DNA of 64,000 bases, taken from Streptomyces sp. NRRL S-646. Its GTDB lineage: Bacteria; Actinomycetota; Actinomycetes; Streptomycetales; Streptomycetaceae. Positions 36,394 to 46,400 of this stretch are shown in pieces; within the stretch, counting starts at the first letter, position 1; each line of letters starts with the position of its first letter. The DNA lies in NCBI RefSeq assembly GCF_000720765.1, contig NZ_JODC01000010.1, forward strand, positions 248,001 through 312,000. Reading direction: 5' to 3'. The notes under the pieces are model-generated. The model saw only the letters and a list, made by a program, of their open reading frames with translations, made no database searches and was not told where the DNA came from. The translations under genes were made by a program, and so were the position numbers.

Positions 36394-36422
36394 GTCCACC
36401 CTCCTGGGACCAGCCGAGAGGC

Positions 36423-36437
36423 TGGTTCAATCAACCA
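36423..36437. promoter_or_regulatory. Operator-like site upstream of the importer operon
   Basis: TGGTTCAATCAACCA, a 5-bp inverted repeat around CAATC. It closely matches GGTGGTTCAATCCACC upstream of the SIS gene. It is the best candidate binding site for the RpiR regulator encoded at 41538. Confidence 0.55.
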
Positions 36438-36523
36438 ACTTCGACTCCGATTGATGAAAAGGTGGACCAGAATTCATCGGAGGTCAATGGTTTGCCGTGT
36501 TGCGTTTCGGTTCCGCCCCTGAG

Positions 36524-37207
36524 TCAGTGGCGGTGCTCGTGGTCCGGGTGCGAGGGGTCGCCGGGGTGCTCGTGCCCCGCGGCGTACACCACGTCGGCCC
36601 GCGCCCGGTCGAACCAGGCGAAGAAGGCGCGTCGGCCCGCCGCGCGCCTGAGTTCCTGTGCGATGCGCTCGCGGGCCTGTTCGTACGGCAGGAAGTCTGT
36701 AGGTGCCGCCGGTCCGAACGGGTCGACTCCGCGCCGTAGCGCGTCCGGGGTGAGGAAGCGGTCCCGGTTGCGGTCGTAGTAGTCGCGTACGGCTTCCTCG
36801 GGGACGTCCTGCTCGGCCTCCAGTTCGGCGAGGAGGGTACGGGCGGCGGGGGAGTGGGCGAGGGCTGCGGCGATGATGCTGCCGAGGTCTGCGACGTCTT
36901 TTTCGGCCACGGTCAGGAGAAGTGTGGGCGACACCTCTGCCACCGGGGCCAGCCCCCGTTCTGCGCATGCCCGCCGGGCCAGTTCGTCGGCTACGACCAC
37001 CTGGGTGGCCCAGCGCCTTCGCTGCCGTTCGGCTCGTGCCGGAGCAGATAGTGCCGCGTCATGTCGGTGGTTGCCTGCCGCGCCGACGTGGCTTGTCGCG
37101 CAGTTCCCCGCGCCCCTGGAGGGGCGCTCCGGCACGGTCTGTAGAAAGGCGTCGACGCGGTTTTTTGGGACCGGTTCACCCTGTACGACGGCTGCGTGGT
37201 CCGTCAT
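36524..37207 (-). CDS. SurA/PpiC-linker-like protein with His-rich tail, carrying an embedded repeat
   Basis: A 227-residue protein not firmly recognised. ATG 37207 overlaps the GH38 stop (ATGA). The C-terminal half has AVRDYYDRNRDRFLTPDALR, like the helical part of SurA-type proteins, and the end is histidine-rich (GHEHPGDPSHPDHEHRH), which could bind metal. Residues ~25-40 (PERPSRGAGNCAT) are encoded by a Streptomyces hairpin repeat at 37091-37130, suggesting insertion into the gene while keeping the frame. Role unknown; expression is tied to the mannosidase. Confidence 0.6.
   Translation of the reverse strand: MTDHAAVVQGEPVPKNRVDAFLQTVPERPSRGAGNCATSHVGAAGNHRHDAALSAPARAERQRRRWATQVVVADELARRACAERGLAPVAEVSPTLLLTVAEKDVADLGSIIAAALAHSPAARTLLAELEAEQDVPEEAVRDYYDRNRDRFLTPDALRRGVDPFGPAAPTDFLPYEQARERIAQELRRAAGRRAFFAWFDRARADVVYAAGHEHPGDPSHPDHEHRH
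37091..37130. repeat. Intergenic-type hairpin repeat inside a coding sequence
   Basis: GTCGCGCAGTTCCCCGCG followed by GCGCCCC-TGGA-GGGGCGC (37110-37127). This sequence type is common between Streptomyces genes, but here it is read as codons of the minus-strand gene 36524-37207. Confidence 0.6.
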
Positions 37208-40200
37208 CGCCTTACCTCCAGCTCCACGGCCTTCGTGTACGCGACCCGCCCATGCCAGGCGATCTTCGCCATCAGCCAGTACGAGCCCGGTGGGATCGCC
37301 ACGCCGTCCACGTCGATGGTGCAGTCCAGTTGCTGCCCGGCTGCGATCGTGAAGCCCTGGCAGCCCGGGGCGACCCCAGGCCAGGTGCCCCAGGAGGACA
37401 CCGCCCACAGGGTGCCGTTGACAGGGCCACGGGTGGTGTTGTGCAGGGTCACCGGGACGCGGACGTGATCGCCGCTCCTGACCGTGATCCGGTCAACTCC
37501 CAGATCTGTCAGCAGAGTTGGCCCGGACGGCTCGCCCGGTACGTCGACGGCCACGACGTCCTCGTATGTCTGCCCCTCGTACGACAGCCGTGCCGCCAGC
37601 CAGTGTCGGCCAGGTGTCGCGTCGGGCGGGGGCGTCACCGTGAGCTCGGTGAGGGTGAAGCCGCCGGGGCCCAGTGCGTACGGGAGGGCGGCGGGCTCGG
37701 TGGACCAGCCGGGGGGTGCCTCGACGGTCACCGTGCCCGAGACGGGTGCGTCGGTGAGCTCCGAGGAGATCCGGACGGTCACGTTGAAGGGGCCGCCGGA
37801 GGCGGTGAGCGTCGTCGGTGAGATGTACACGGCCACCGGCATGTTGCCGCGGGGTGCGGGGCCGGAGTTGTGGAGCCAGTAGCGGGTGTGGACCGGCTGC
37901 GCGGGCTCGTGGGCGGCGATGCCGGGGTCGTACGAGCTCCGGGGGCCCTCGGTGGGCGTGGCCAGGACCGTCGTGACCTCGAACCCGGTCAGGCCGATGG
38001 AGAGCACTCCCTGGTCGTCCGGCGCCAGTTGCTCCCCGGGTTTTTCCAGTACGTCCGTGCGGGCGCCCCGTGCCCAGGCGCGTGGGCCGTGCACTCGCGC
38101 CCGTACCGGACGTCCGTTGACCTCGTGCATCCGCACGACGACCCCGCGCTCCGGATCCGCCGGCGCCATGCTCCCGCGGGCGAGCGGTGAACCGGCCGGC
38201 TTGAAGGCGTCGAGCAGGACTTCGCCCGCAGGTTCGAGCCGCAGCAGGCTCAACTCCCTTGGCAGGCAGGCCACTTCCGACGTCTGTCGTACTCGGGCGC
38301 TCAGCGGGTGGTTGAACTCATGGCCGACGCGGGGCAGTTGCTGCTCCCGCCAGTCGCCTTCGCCGCCGACCACCGCGTACTCGAAGGTGTGGGACCAGCG
38401 CTGGAGCTGGAACCCCGAGCCGTCGGGGGCCGTGCGGCGGGGCGGGTCGACCCAGATGCCGGACGGCCAGCCCGTGCAGGAGCGCATCAGGGACATGTAG
38501 AGGTCCCCGGAGGAGGTGACGACACAGCCCGGCGTGCCGCGGTTGAGTACGGCGAAGCCGCTCCCGTCCCAGGCGTCACCCGGTGGGAGGGCCTCGCCGC
38601 CGCCGGCTGCCGTGGCCGTGACGGTCGCGTCGTCCAGGTCGGCGATCAGCGCGTCGACCGCCTTCGCATCACCCTCGGAGTCGGCACCCGCCACCACCAG
38701 CAGCGGCAGCCGTTCGAGGTCGCGCAGGTCGGCCCCGGGCACCCACTCCTCGCGCAGCGAGGCGCGCGGCGCGACCCAGACGGCGGCCACGCCGCCCTCG
38801 GCGAGCTGCCGCTGCAGTTCGCGCCCGGCGGCCGGATCCCAGCCCAGCGCCTCGGCGACGAGGGAATTGCGGTCCGGGCCGCCGACGGCGATCCGGATGT
38901 CGGGCAGGTTGGAGTCGACCTCCAGGTCGCCGTAGCGCGGACCGTCGGCGATCGTCGAGGTCGCCGTGACCCCGGCACGCACCAGGGCGGCCGCGAGCGG
39001 CGTCCCCAGCTCACCGGCCTCGTCCCAGGAGGCGTACACCAGCTCGGCGACCCCGATCGACCGCCGGCCGAGCAACGCGCCCGTGTCGTCGCGCAGTTCG
39101 ACCCGTGCCGTGGACCCGAGCCCGAACCAGGTGTTGGCCGGGTTGTCCAGCGTCCACGGGAACTGCTCGCTGTCCACGTCGACGAAGCCGAACCCGCGCC
39201 CGATCACCGCGTCCGCCACCTCGTGCACCGGCAGCCCGCCCTGCACGTCGGAGGGCCAGCGGACGCGGATCAGCCGGTCGGCGCCGTCGTAGCCGTCGAT
39301 GGTCGTCGTCACGTCGACGCGCGGAACGCCGCTCCACAGCGTCAGACGCTGTGTGTACCGGAACAGCCCGAGGTCGGCGCGGACGGTGATCCGTGCGCCG
39401 GCGGGGGAGTGCTCGACCTCGGACTCCGCGACCACGTCACGGCTGCGGGCGGCGGTGGTGCCCGTCGGCGTGAGGTGCCAGGGGCCCTCGCCGAAGCGCG
39501 GGTGCCTGGGGTACTCCTCCTGCACGACGAGCTCGTTGCCGATGTCCCCGGCGCGCAGCAGCTCCCGGCCGCCCTCGGTGAGCGCGCGGAGGCTGCTGAC
39601 GCCGCCACCGCGCGCGGGGTCGACCGTCACCTCGTAGAACTCGTTGCGGATGGTGGCGCCCTCGCCGGGTGCCCACTCGGGGACGGTGCCCTCGGCCAGG
39701 GGGAGGGCCTTGAGTCCCATGCCGGGCAACTCCGGTACTACGACGTGGAGTTGACCGTTCTCGCGGACGGCTGGGAGGCCGAGGGGGACGAGTCCCGGGT
39801 CGTCGACCGTCAGCACGTCCCGTCGCTGCCAGGTCGCGGAGTTGAAGACGACCAGGTCGGCGCCGTCGCCCGGGGTGACCTGGTCGGCCAGTGCCTGCGT
39901 GGCGTCGGCGTGCACGGTCTCGGCCAGGTCGGCCAGCTCGCGCCAGCCGGTCATCAGGTCGATGTAGACCTGGTCGGACTCGGAGCCCGTGATGGCGTCG
40001 TGGTGGGCGCCGTAGATCAGCTGCCGCCAGGCCTTGTCGAGCGCCGCGTCCGGGTACGGGTGCCCGGTGACCAGCGAGGCGAGCGTCGCCCAGGCCTCCG
40101 CGTCGGCGAGCAGCGTCTCGCCGTACCGCTGGGCCTGCTTGGTGTCGATGTAGGAGACGTCCTTACCGGTGTAGACGGGGTTCATGTCCCGTGTCTGCGG

Positions 40201-41427
40201 GGACGCCTTGCGGCCCTCCGCGTCCAGCTGCGCGCGCACGGCGGCGAAGAAGTCGCGCGGGGTGCCGCTGATGAAGCGCGGCCAGACGTAACGGGCGTTC
40301 CAGTCCCGGTGGATGTCCATCACCCAGCGGCACGGGGGCGCGTAGTCGCCGCCGACCGGGAGCAGGACGTTGCGCGTGAGGGCGACCGACCTCAAGCCCC
40401 GGAACAGCTTGAGGGCGGCCGCCTCCGCCGCCGGCAGGGTGGGTGCGTTGTCGATCGCCCAGCCGGCGCCGTAGTGGTTGACCATGTAGGCCGTCAGCAG
40501 CCCGCGCCCGGAGGGGGCGATCCAGCTGAACTCGGCCGGGAACTGCATGCGTCCGGGATCGCGCGGCTCCTCGCCGAAGACGGAGAGAGTGGGCCCCCAC
40601 TGGTGGAACGGCCCGCGCGCCCACGAACTGGAGCTGATCCCCGCGTCCGCCATCAGCCCCGGGAACTGCGGATCGTGCCCGAAGGCGTCCAGCTGCCAGG
40701 CCGTCTCCGGCGACCCGCCCATGATCCCGCGCTGGAACCCGTCGCCGTACAGAGCGTTGCGTACGGTCGCCTCGGCGCCGGTGAGGTTGGTGTTGGGCTC
40801 GTTGTAGGTACCGCCCATGATCTCGACGCGGCCGGTGCGCATCAGCTCGCGCAGGAAGGCGCGCTCCTCCGGGAAGGAGTCCCAGTACGGCTTCAGGTAG
40901 TCGACCTCGGCGAGCACGAAGGTGTAAGCCGGGTCGCGGCGGGCCAGGTCGCAGTGGGCGCGGACCAGGCTCATCCCGGACTGGCCGCGCGAGTCGAAGG
41001 TGCGGGCGGGCAGTCCGGTGGAGGCAGGGTCGTCGGCGACGTCCCAGGTCTCGGTGTAGGCGGCCTGGGTGTTCCACCACACGGGGTCGTAGTGGAAGTG
41101 GCTGACCATGAACATGGTCCAGCCGGGCTCGGCGGCCGTGAAGGCGACCGTGAGCGCACCGGTCTGCTCGGGGTCCACGGCGTCCTCGGCGGTGACCGTG
41201 ACATGGGTGCCGTCGCCGGGCGCGAGGTCGGTCGTCACGGGTATCTCGGCGCGGACCTTGCCGTCGTCGCCCGTGGTCGCGACCGTCGTCCCGGAGACGC
41301 CCGGGCCGGCGACGACGATGCGGACCGTGCGGCCCGGCGCGTGGCTCAGCTCGACGGCCATCACCTGGTGCGGATGCTCGCTCGTCCCGACGAAGAGCTC
41401 GGTCGACTCGGCAGAGGTGACGCGCAT
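37204..41427 (-). CDS. GH38 alpha-mannosidase with C-terminal NEW3-like domain
   Basis: A 1407-residue enzyme without a signal peptide. Zinc/catalytic motifs: SHFHYDPVWW (H110, H112, D114), AWQLDAFGHD with nucleophile D247, and IYGAHHDAITGSESDQVYID with a further zinc His. Then come the middle helices, a beta super-sandwich, and a C-terminal NEW3-type beta domain (VRVPVTLHNTTRGPVNGTLW). It is longer than usual GH38 (~1000) because of an N-terminal ~95-residue beta domain and the C-terminal extension. ATG 41427 follows GTAGGAG; the frame to 41469 is not used. It likely removes alpha-mannose from imported glycans. Confidence 0.88.
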   Translation of the reverse strand: MRVTSAESTELFVGTSEHPHQVMAVELSHAPGRTVRIVVAGPGVSGTTVATTGDDGKVRAEIPVTTDLAPGDGTHVTVTAEDAVDPEQTGALTVAFTAAEPGWTMFMVSHFHYDPVWWNTQAAYTETWDVADDPASTGLPARTFDSRGQSGMSLVRAHCDLARRDPAYTFVLAEVDYLKPYWDSFPEERAFLRELMRTGRVEIMGGTYNEPNTNLTGAEATVRNALYGDGFQRGIMGGSPETAWQLDAFGHDPQFPGLMADAGISSSSWARGPFHQWGPTLSVFGEEPRDPGRMQFPAEFSWIAPSGRGLLTAYMVNHYGAGWAIDNAPTLPAAEAAALKLFRGLRSVALTRNVLLPVGGDYAPPCRWVMDIHRDWNARYVWPRFISGTPRDFFAAVRAQLDAEGRKASPQTRDMNPVYTGKDVSYIDTKQAQRYGETLLADAEAWATLASLVTGHPYPDAALDKAWRQLIYGAHHDAITGSESDQVYIDLMTGWRELADLAETVHADATQALADQVTPGDGADLVVFNSATWQRRDVLTVDDPGLVPLGLPAVRENGQLHVVVPELPGMGLKALPLAEGTVPEWAPGEGATIRNEFYEVTVDPARGGGVSSLRALTEGGRELLRAGDIGNELVVQEEYPRHPRFGEGPWHLTPTGTTAARSRDVVAESEVEHSPAGARITVRADLGLFRYTQRLTLWSGVPRVDVTTTIDGYDGADRLIRVRWPSDVQGGLPVHEVADAVIGRGFGFVDVDSEQFPWTLDNPANTWFGLGSTARVELRDDTGALLGRRSIGVAELVYASWDEAGELGTPLAAALVRAGVTATSTIADGPRYGDLEVDSNLPDIRIAVGGPDRNSLVAEALGWDPAAGRELQRQLAEGGVAAVWVAPRASLREEWVPGADLRDLERLPLLVVAGADSEGDAKAVDALIADLDDATVTATAAGGGEALPPGDAWDGSGFAVLNRGTPGCVVTSSGDLYMSLMRSCTGWPSGIWVDPPRRTAPDGSGFQLQRWSHTFEYAVVGGEGDWREQQLPRVGHEFNHPLSARVRQTSEVACLPRELSLLRLEPAGEVLLDAFKPAGSPLARGSMAPADPERGVVVRMHEVNGRPVRARVHGPRAWARGARTDVLEKPGEQLAPDDQGVLSIGLTGFEVTTVLATPTEGPRSSYDPGIAAHEPAQPVHTRYWLHNSGPAPRGNMPVAVYISPTTLTASGGPFNVTVRISSELTDAPVSGTVTVEAPPGWSTEPAALPYALGPGGFTLTELTVTPPPDATPGRHWLAARLSYEGQTYEDVVAVDVPGEPSGPTLLTDLGVDRITVRSGDHVRVPVTLHNTTRGPVNGTLWAVSSWGTWPGVAPGCQGFTIAAGQQLDCTIDVDGVAIPPGSYWLMAKIAWHGRVAYTKAVELEVRR

Positions 41428-41477
41428 GGGTCTCCTACGAGGATGCTCGGGGGAGCCCCATCCTGGCATCGCCGGGA

Positions 41478-41526
41478 TGATTCAAACAACCACCCTCACG
41501 CATTCTCGGTGGTTCATCCATGCAAT
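41478..41526. promoter_or_regulatory. Two inverted operator-like half sites upstream of the GH38 gene
   Basis: TGATTCAAACAACCACC (41478-41494) and GGTGGTTCATCCATGCAAT (41508-41526) face each other. They share the GGTGGTT/AACCACC half site with the sites at 29739 and 42563. They lie between the GH38 gene and the end of the RpiR gene. Confidence 0.5.
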
Positions 41527-41537
41527 CGCGTCCGGTT

Positions 41538-42422
41538 TCACCTCGTCCGGCGCGACTTCACCGCATGCTGCGGTGCGATGTGGTCCGTGAGGGCGAGCGA
41601 GGCGCTGGCGCGCTGGTAGGAGAGCTGGCCGACCCGGACGTAGAGGCAGTCGACGATCATCAGGACCGAGTGGCGGCCGCCGATGCTGCCCGTGCGGAAG
41701 CTGGTCTCCGAGGTGGCCGAGATGAGCCGGATGTCGGCGGCCCGGGCGAGCGGCGAGCGCGGGTCGGTGGTGATGGCGACGGTGGTGGCGCCGCGCTCCT
41801 TGGCCATCTCGAAGGGTTCGAGGGTCTCGCGGGTGGCGCCGGAGTGGGAGATGCCGATGGCCACGTCCGCCGGGGTGAGCAGCGCCGCGGAGGTGGCCGC
41901 CCCGTGCACCTCGGTCCAGCCGCGGACCGCGCAGCCGATGCGGAACAGGCGGGTCTCGGTCTCCTGCGCCACCGTGCCGCTGCCGCCGACGCCGTACACA
42001 TCGATCCGCCGGGCCTTGGCCAGCGCCTGGGCCGCACGCTCGACCGCGTCGAGGTCGATCCGGTCGATGGTCTGCTGGATCGCGCGCAGGTCGGCGCTGC
42101 CGACGACCTGGACGACCCGCTCCAGGCTGTCGTCCGGCGAGATGTCCGGCCCGATCTCGGCGGAACCCCAGTCGGAGACCTCGCCGCGGCCGCGCTCCTG
42201 GGCCAGTTCGATCAGCAGATGCTGGTAGGAGTCGAGCCCGATGGCGCGGCAGAAGCGGGTCACGGTCGCCTGCGAGGTGCCGGTGCGGCGGCCCAGTTCG
42301 GCGGCCGAACAGTGGGTCACGGCGGCCGGATCCTCAAGGATCAGGTCGCCGACCTTGCGGAGGGATCCGGCCAGCCGGGGAAGCTCCGTGCGGATCAGTG
42401 TGGTGACGTCCGTCGAGGGCAT
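41538..42422 (-). CDS. RpiR/MurR-family transcription regulator
   Basis: A 294-residue regulator. An N-terminal HTH_6 domain (SAAELGRRTGTSQATVTRFC, RAIGLDSYQHL) is followed by a SIS domain (ARRIDVYGVGGSGTVAQE, VAIGISHSGATRETLE) that binds phosphosugar. ATG 42422 has no ribosome site, so translation may be leaderless. It is divergent from the SIS-domain gene across 171 bp containing a GGTGGTTCAATCCACC site. It is the likely controller of the surrounding glycan genes. Confidence 0.9.
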   Translation of the reverse strand: MPSTDVTTLIRTELPRLAGSLRKVGDLILEDPAAVTHCSAAELGRRTGTSQATVTRFCRAIGLDSYQHLLIELAQERGRGEVSDWGSAEIGPDISPDDSLERVVQVVGSADLRAIQQTIDRIDLDAVERAAQALAKARRIDVYGVGGSGTVAQETETRLFRIGCAVRGWTEVHGAATSAALLTPADVAIGISHSGATRETLEPFEMAKERGATTVAITTDPRSPLARAADIRLISATSETSFRTGSIGGRHSVLMIVDCLYVRVGQLSYQRASASLALTDHIAPQHAVKSRRTR

Positions 42423-42562
42423 GAGGAGAAGGTACCAGCCACCCGTCAGGGGGCGGATTGAATACCAGTACCGCAGAGGTGAGCGATGTTCGCACGTTGG
42501 GCCGTTGCATTGCTCGCTGCATGACCCATGTGATTTATTGATTCACCTGTGGAGTCGGATGG

Positions 42563-42578
42563 GGTGGTTCAATCCACC
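42563..42578. promoter_or_regulatory. Operator-like palindrome GGTGGTTCAATCCACC
   Basis: A 5-bp inverted repeat around TTCAAT between the RpiR and SIS genes. It would sit inside the coding sequence if the GTG at 42549 were used, which supports the downstream start at 42594. Confidence 0.6.
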
Positions 42579-42593
42579 GGTGGGGAGTGTCGT

Positions 42594-43358
42594 GTGTCCG
42601 TCGAGTCTGTGAGCGCCGAAGGCTTCGCACAGGAGAGCCTGGCCGTCCTGGCGAACATCACCGAATCCGCCCGCGAAGAGGTGACGGGCGCCGCCGGACT
42701 GATCGCCGACTGCGTCCGCTCGGACGGCGTGATCCAGGCCTTCGGCACCGGACACTCCCAGGCCATCGTCCTCGAACTCGCGGGCCGGGCAGGCGGGCTG
42801 GTGCCGACGAATCGGCTGAGCATCGCCGACCTCGTTCTTTACGGCGGCGACGACCCGAGTGTCCTCGACGACCCGCTCCTGGAGCGCAGCGAAGGGGTGG
42901 CCGAGCGGCTCTATCGCCTCGCCGGGCCGAGCCCGCAGGACCTCTTCGTGATCATCTCCAACTCGGGTGTCAACAACGTGATCGTCGAGATGGCGCTGCA
43001 GGCCAAGGAACGGGGGCATCGGGTTCTTGCCATCACCTCCCTCACTCATACGCGGGCCGTCCCTGCGGGACATCCGAGCGGGGAGAAGCTGGCCGATCTG
43101 GCTGATGTCGTACTCGACAATCGCGCTCCGCGCGGGGATGCGCTGCTGGAGCTTCCCGGCGGGGGGTCTGTCTGTGCGTTGTCGACGCTGACCGGGGTGA
43201 TGCTGGTGCAGATGGCGGTGGCCGAGGCGTCGAGGTTGCTGCTCGACTCCGGTGAGCGGCCGCCCGTCTATGTTTCGGCGAACGTGCCCGGTGGGTTCGA
43301 GGGCAACCTTGAATTGGAGAAGCGGTACGCCGGGAGGATTCGGCGTACCGCGAGTTGA
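42594..43358 (+). CDS. SIS-domain phosphosugar isomerase/binding protein
   Basis: A 254-residue SIS protein. GVIQAFGTGHSQAIVLELAG and LFVIISNSGVNNVIVEMALQ are the two phosphosugar loops, and later SVCALSTLTGVML and a C-terminal NVPGGFEGN are typical of the SIS proteins found with amino-sugar genes. GTG 42594 is chosen because GGGGAG (42582-42587) is 6 bp away. It probably handles the phosphorylated sugar formed by the GlcNAc-kinase-like protein. It ends convergently with the GH84 gene. Confidence 0.85.
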   Translation: MSVESVSAEGFAQESLAVLANITESAREEVTGAAGLIADCVRSDGVIQAFGTGHSQAIVLELAGRAGGLVPTNRLSIADLVLYGGDDPSVLDDPLLERSEGVAERLYRLAGPSPQDLFVIISNSGVNNVIVEMALQAKERGHRVLAITSLTHTRAVPAGHPSGEKLADLADVVLDNRAPRGDALLELPGGGSVCALSTLTGVMLVQMAVAEASRLLLDSGERPPVYVSANVPGGFEGNLELEKRYAGRIRRTAS

Positions 43359-43378
43359 CTCCGTCGGTTGGGCAGTGA

Positions 43379-43457
43379 GTTGTCTGCGGTCCGGTGGGGG
43401 CTGGTCGCGCCCACACGGCGGAGCCGCAGATCGACACAGCCCCGCGCCCCTTATGGC
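43379..43457. repeat. Streptomyces-type hairpin repeat, copy 2
   Basis: Contains TGGTCGCGCCCACACGGCGG and CAGATCGACACAGCCCCGCG, matching copies at 28383 and 49640. It fills the 92-bp gap between the SIS and GH84 stop codons; its right end overlaps the GH84 stop (43451-43453). Confidence 0.75.
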
Positions 43458-46400
43458 GTCACTGTTACCGCCAGTGGGTAGGCGCCGGTAGTGAAGGAGG
43501 CCTCTACCTTCCGTTCCGCCACGTCGATCGGTACCAGGGTGTTTTCGTCGGCTGTTGTGACATAGGCCTTGGTGCCGTTCCAGTTCAGGGCTATGTCGAA
43601 GGCCGACTTGCCGACCTGGATCTGTTTGCCGGGGGCGCCCGTGACCGTGTCCACGGGGGTTACGGAGTTGCCGTTGCTGGGGCTGACCCAGAGTGTGCGG
43701 CCGTCCGGGGAGAGGGCGAGGCCGTAGGCCTGGCCTGAGACGAGCAGGGTCGGTTCGGTGTCGTTCGTGGCGGTGTCGATCGGGGTGACCGTGGAGCCGC
43801 CGGAGTCGGACACGTACACCGTCCTCCCGTCGGGCGAGGCGACCACGTTGAAGGGGCTCGGGCCGACCGGGACGGGGGGCTCGGCCTTGCCGGTGGTGAG
43901 GTCGACGGGCGAGACCGTGTTGTCGTGGATGTCGGCGACGTACAGGGTCCTGCCGTCGGGTGTGATCGCCATGTTCTCCGGTCCGGAACCGACCGGGACG
44001 GGTGTCCCTGCTGTCAGGGTGGTCGTGTCCACGGGCTGGACCGTGCCGTCCGTGTAGTTGGCGACCCAGAGCGTACGGCCGTCAGGGGTGAGGGCGAGCC
44101 CGGCCGGGACGCGGCCCACGGAGACCGTCGCGGTGACCTTGCCGGTGGTCACGTCGATCACGCTGACCGTGTTCGAACCCTGATCGGCGGCGTAGGCGGT
44201 GCGTCCGTCGGTGCTCACGACCACCTCACCGGGGTTGGCGCCCACGCCGATGTCGGTGCTCTTCCCGGAGGAGAGGTCGATCGAACTCACCGAAGCACCA
44301 CTGAAGTTGGCTGTCAGCGCCCTGGGCGTTCCCGTCCCGTCGGCGACCCGGACCGGGAGTGCCCGGCTGAGGATTCCGGTGCCGGATACGACGAGTGAGC
44401 GGACTCCCCGGGCCGTCCCGGCGGTGACCGTGACGGTCGCCGAGGCGCTGCCCCCGGCCGGGACGGTGGCACTGCCCTCGGTGGGCGAGGCGGTGACGCC
44501 GTCGGGCACGGCGAGCTTCCAGGAGACCGTGCGGGAGGTGGTGGAGCGTTTGTCGGAGAGGTTGAGCGTTACCGTGCCGGTCGCGCCCGGCTCGAGGCTC
44601 AGCGAACCCGGGGTGAAGGACGCGTCGACGCCGGGGTCGGGTGCCGTGTCCAGCATCGTCGTATAGAGGAACTGGTCCATCACGCCCGGCGAGACCTGCT
44701 GGGGGATCGCGTCGAGTTCCTTGCGCTCGGCCCTCAGCCGGTTCCAGTACGTGGTGACGGCGCCGGTGTCGCCCTTCTTGTCGGCCAGCAGCAGGGCCAC
44801 GGCGGTCCGGCCCGCGGTGCCGTAGCGGCCGAGCTTGTCCAGCCAGGCCGAAGTCTTCTCCAGGAAGGCCGAGTTGGAGAGGTGGGCGCGCAGCTCGGCG
44901 GGCGTGGCGGCCATGTCGGTGAAGTACGCCGTCAGTGCGGCGGCCGCCCGGTCGAGACCGTCGTCGTCGGCGTAGGCCTTGCGGAAGGTTGAGATGAGCT
45001 TGGTGAGCGTGGGTGATTCGGTCGGGTCCAGCTGGGAGGAGTAGTTGTTCTCGGCGAAGATGCGCAGCGATTTCGCGGCCGAGGGCCCGGCCAGGTCGCG
45101 GACGGAGGCGAGGAAGGCCGCGCGAGGGTCGTAGGCGTGCGGGTTCCAGAGGTACGCGGCGGAGGTGAACAGGGCCAGGCGGCTGGCCTCGCCCTGGATC
45201 ATCGGGTTGGCGGTCACGCCGACCGCCTCGCTCGCCACACCGGGTTCGCGGCCGGTGTAGGGGCCGAGCAGGAGACGGCTGGTGACGTAGTCGTTCACCG
45301 GATAGTTGTCCCAGACCAGGATCGGGTGACCGTAGACCGTGCGGGCCTGCTTCAGCTGCTCGGTGGTGATGGTCGGTGCGATCACGCCGACACCGGTCCA
45401 CTCCACGACGACGGACCGGTCCAGCTTCTCGCGCAGAGCCTTCTTGTACGGGGAGTCGGCGAGGTCGGAGTACTCCGTGGGGACCATCTCCAGGGGCCGG
45501 AGGCCGGTGTGCTGGGCGGAGAAGTTCTTCCACGCCTGGTTGAGGAGGTAGGCCTGGGCCGCGCCCGCCGCACCCCCTCCCGTGCCGAACTCCTTCTCGT
45601 CGGCGTCGCAGTTCCACTTCGTGTAGCTGATGTCGTCCAGCGGGATCGCGAACGACCGCACGCCGATGTCGTACAGCGAGTCGAACTTGCGGGTGAGGGC
45701 GGCGATGTCGGACGCGGAGGAGTAGCAGACCGACAAGCCGGGGGAGAGGGCGTAGGTGAAGCGGACGTGGTTGGCGTCGGCGCGGTCGACCAGTTCCCCC
45801 AGCCGGGCCAGCTCGGCGGCCGGGTACTCGTCGCGCCAGCGGGCACGCAGGTAGACATCGTCCTTGGGGGAGTAGACGTAGACGTTCTGTTTCGTACGGC
45901 CGTAGAAGTCGAGCTGGTTGAGGCGCTCGGTGTGGGTCCAGGGGGTGCCGTAGAAGCCCTCGACGACTCCGCGCAGGGCGGCCGTGGGCCAGTCGCGGAC
46001 GGTGACCTGGGGCAACTCGTGCCGCCCGGCCACCAGTTGGCGCAGGGTCTGGGCGGCGTAGAAGGTGCCGGTGGTGTCGACGCCGGACAGGGCGAGAAGT
46101 CGGCGGCCCGAGGCCAGGGTGTAGCCGCCGGAGGGGAGGCCCGCCGGGGACTTGGCGTGCAGCTTCTTCAACGCATCCGTGGTGGCCGGGTTTTCGGAGG
46201 GGCCACCGAGAAAGACGGTGAGGTCGGCCCTCGGAGGTCTGTCGTCGGCGCCGACTTCGATGATGTGCCTGGCGCCCGCTGCGCGCAGCACGGACTCCAC
46301 GAGGCGGCGGGCGGACCGGTCGGTGCCGGAGCCCACGACCTCCACCACCCTTGTCGGAACGGTGAGTTGACCGGGTCTGGTCTCGATCTGCCGGGGAGTC

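Noticed and set aside
38308..41619. 1103-codon plus-strand open frame
   Set aside because: Antisense to the GH38 gene. It is a GC-bias shadow with Arg/Gly/Val-rich text and no domain; the minus strand has all the GH38 motifs.
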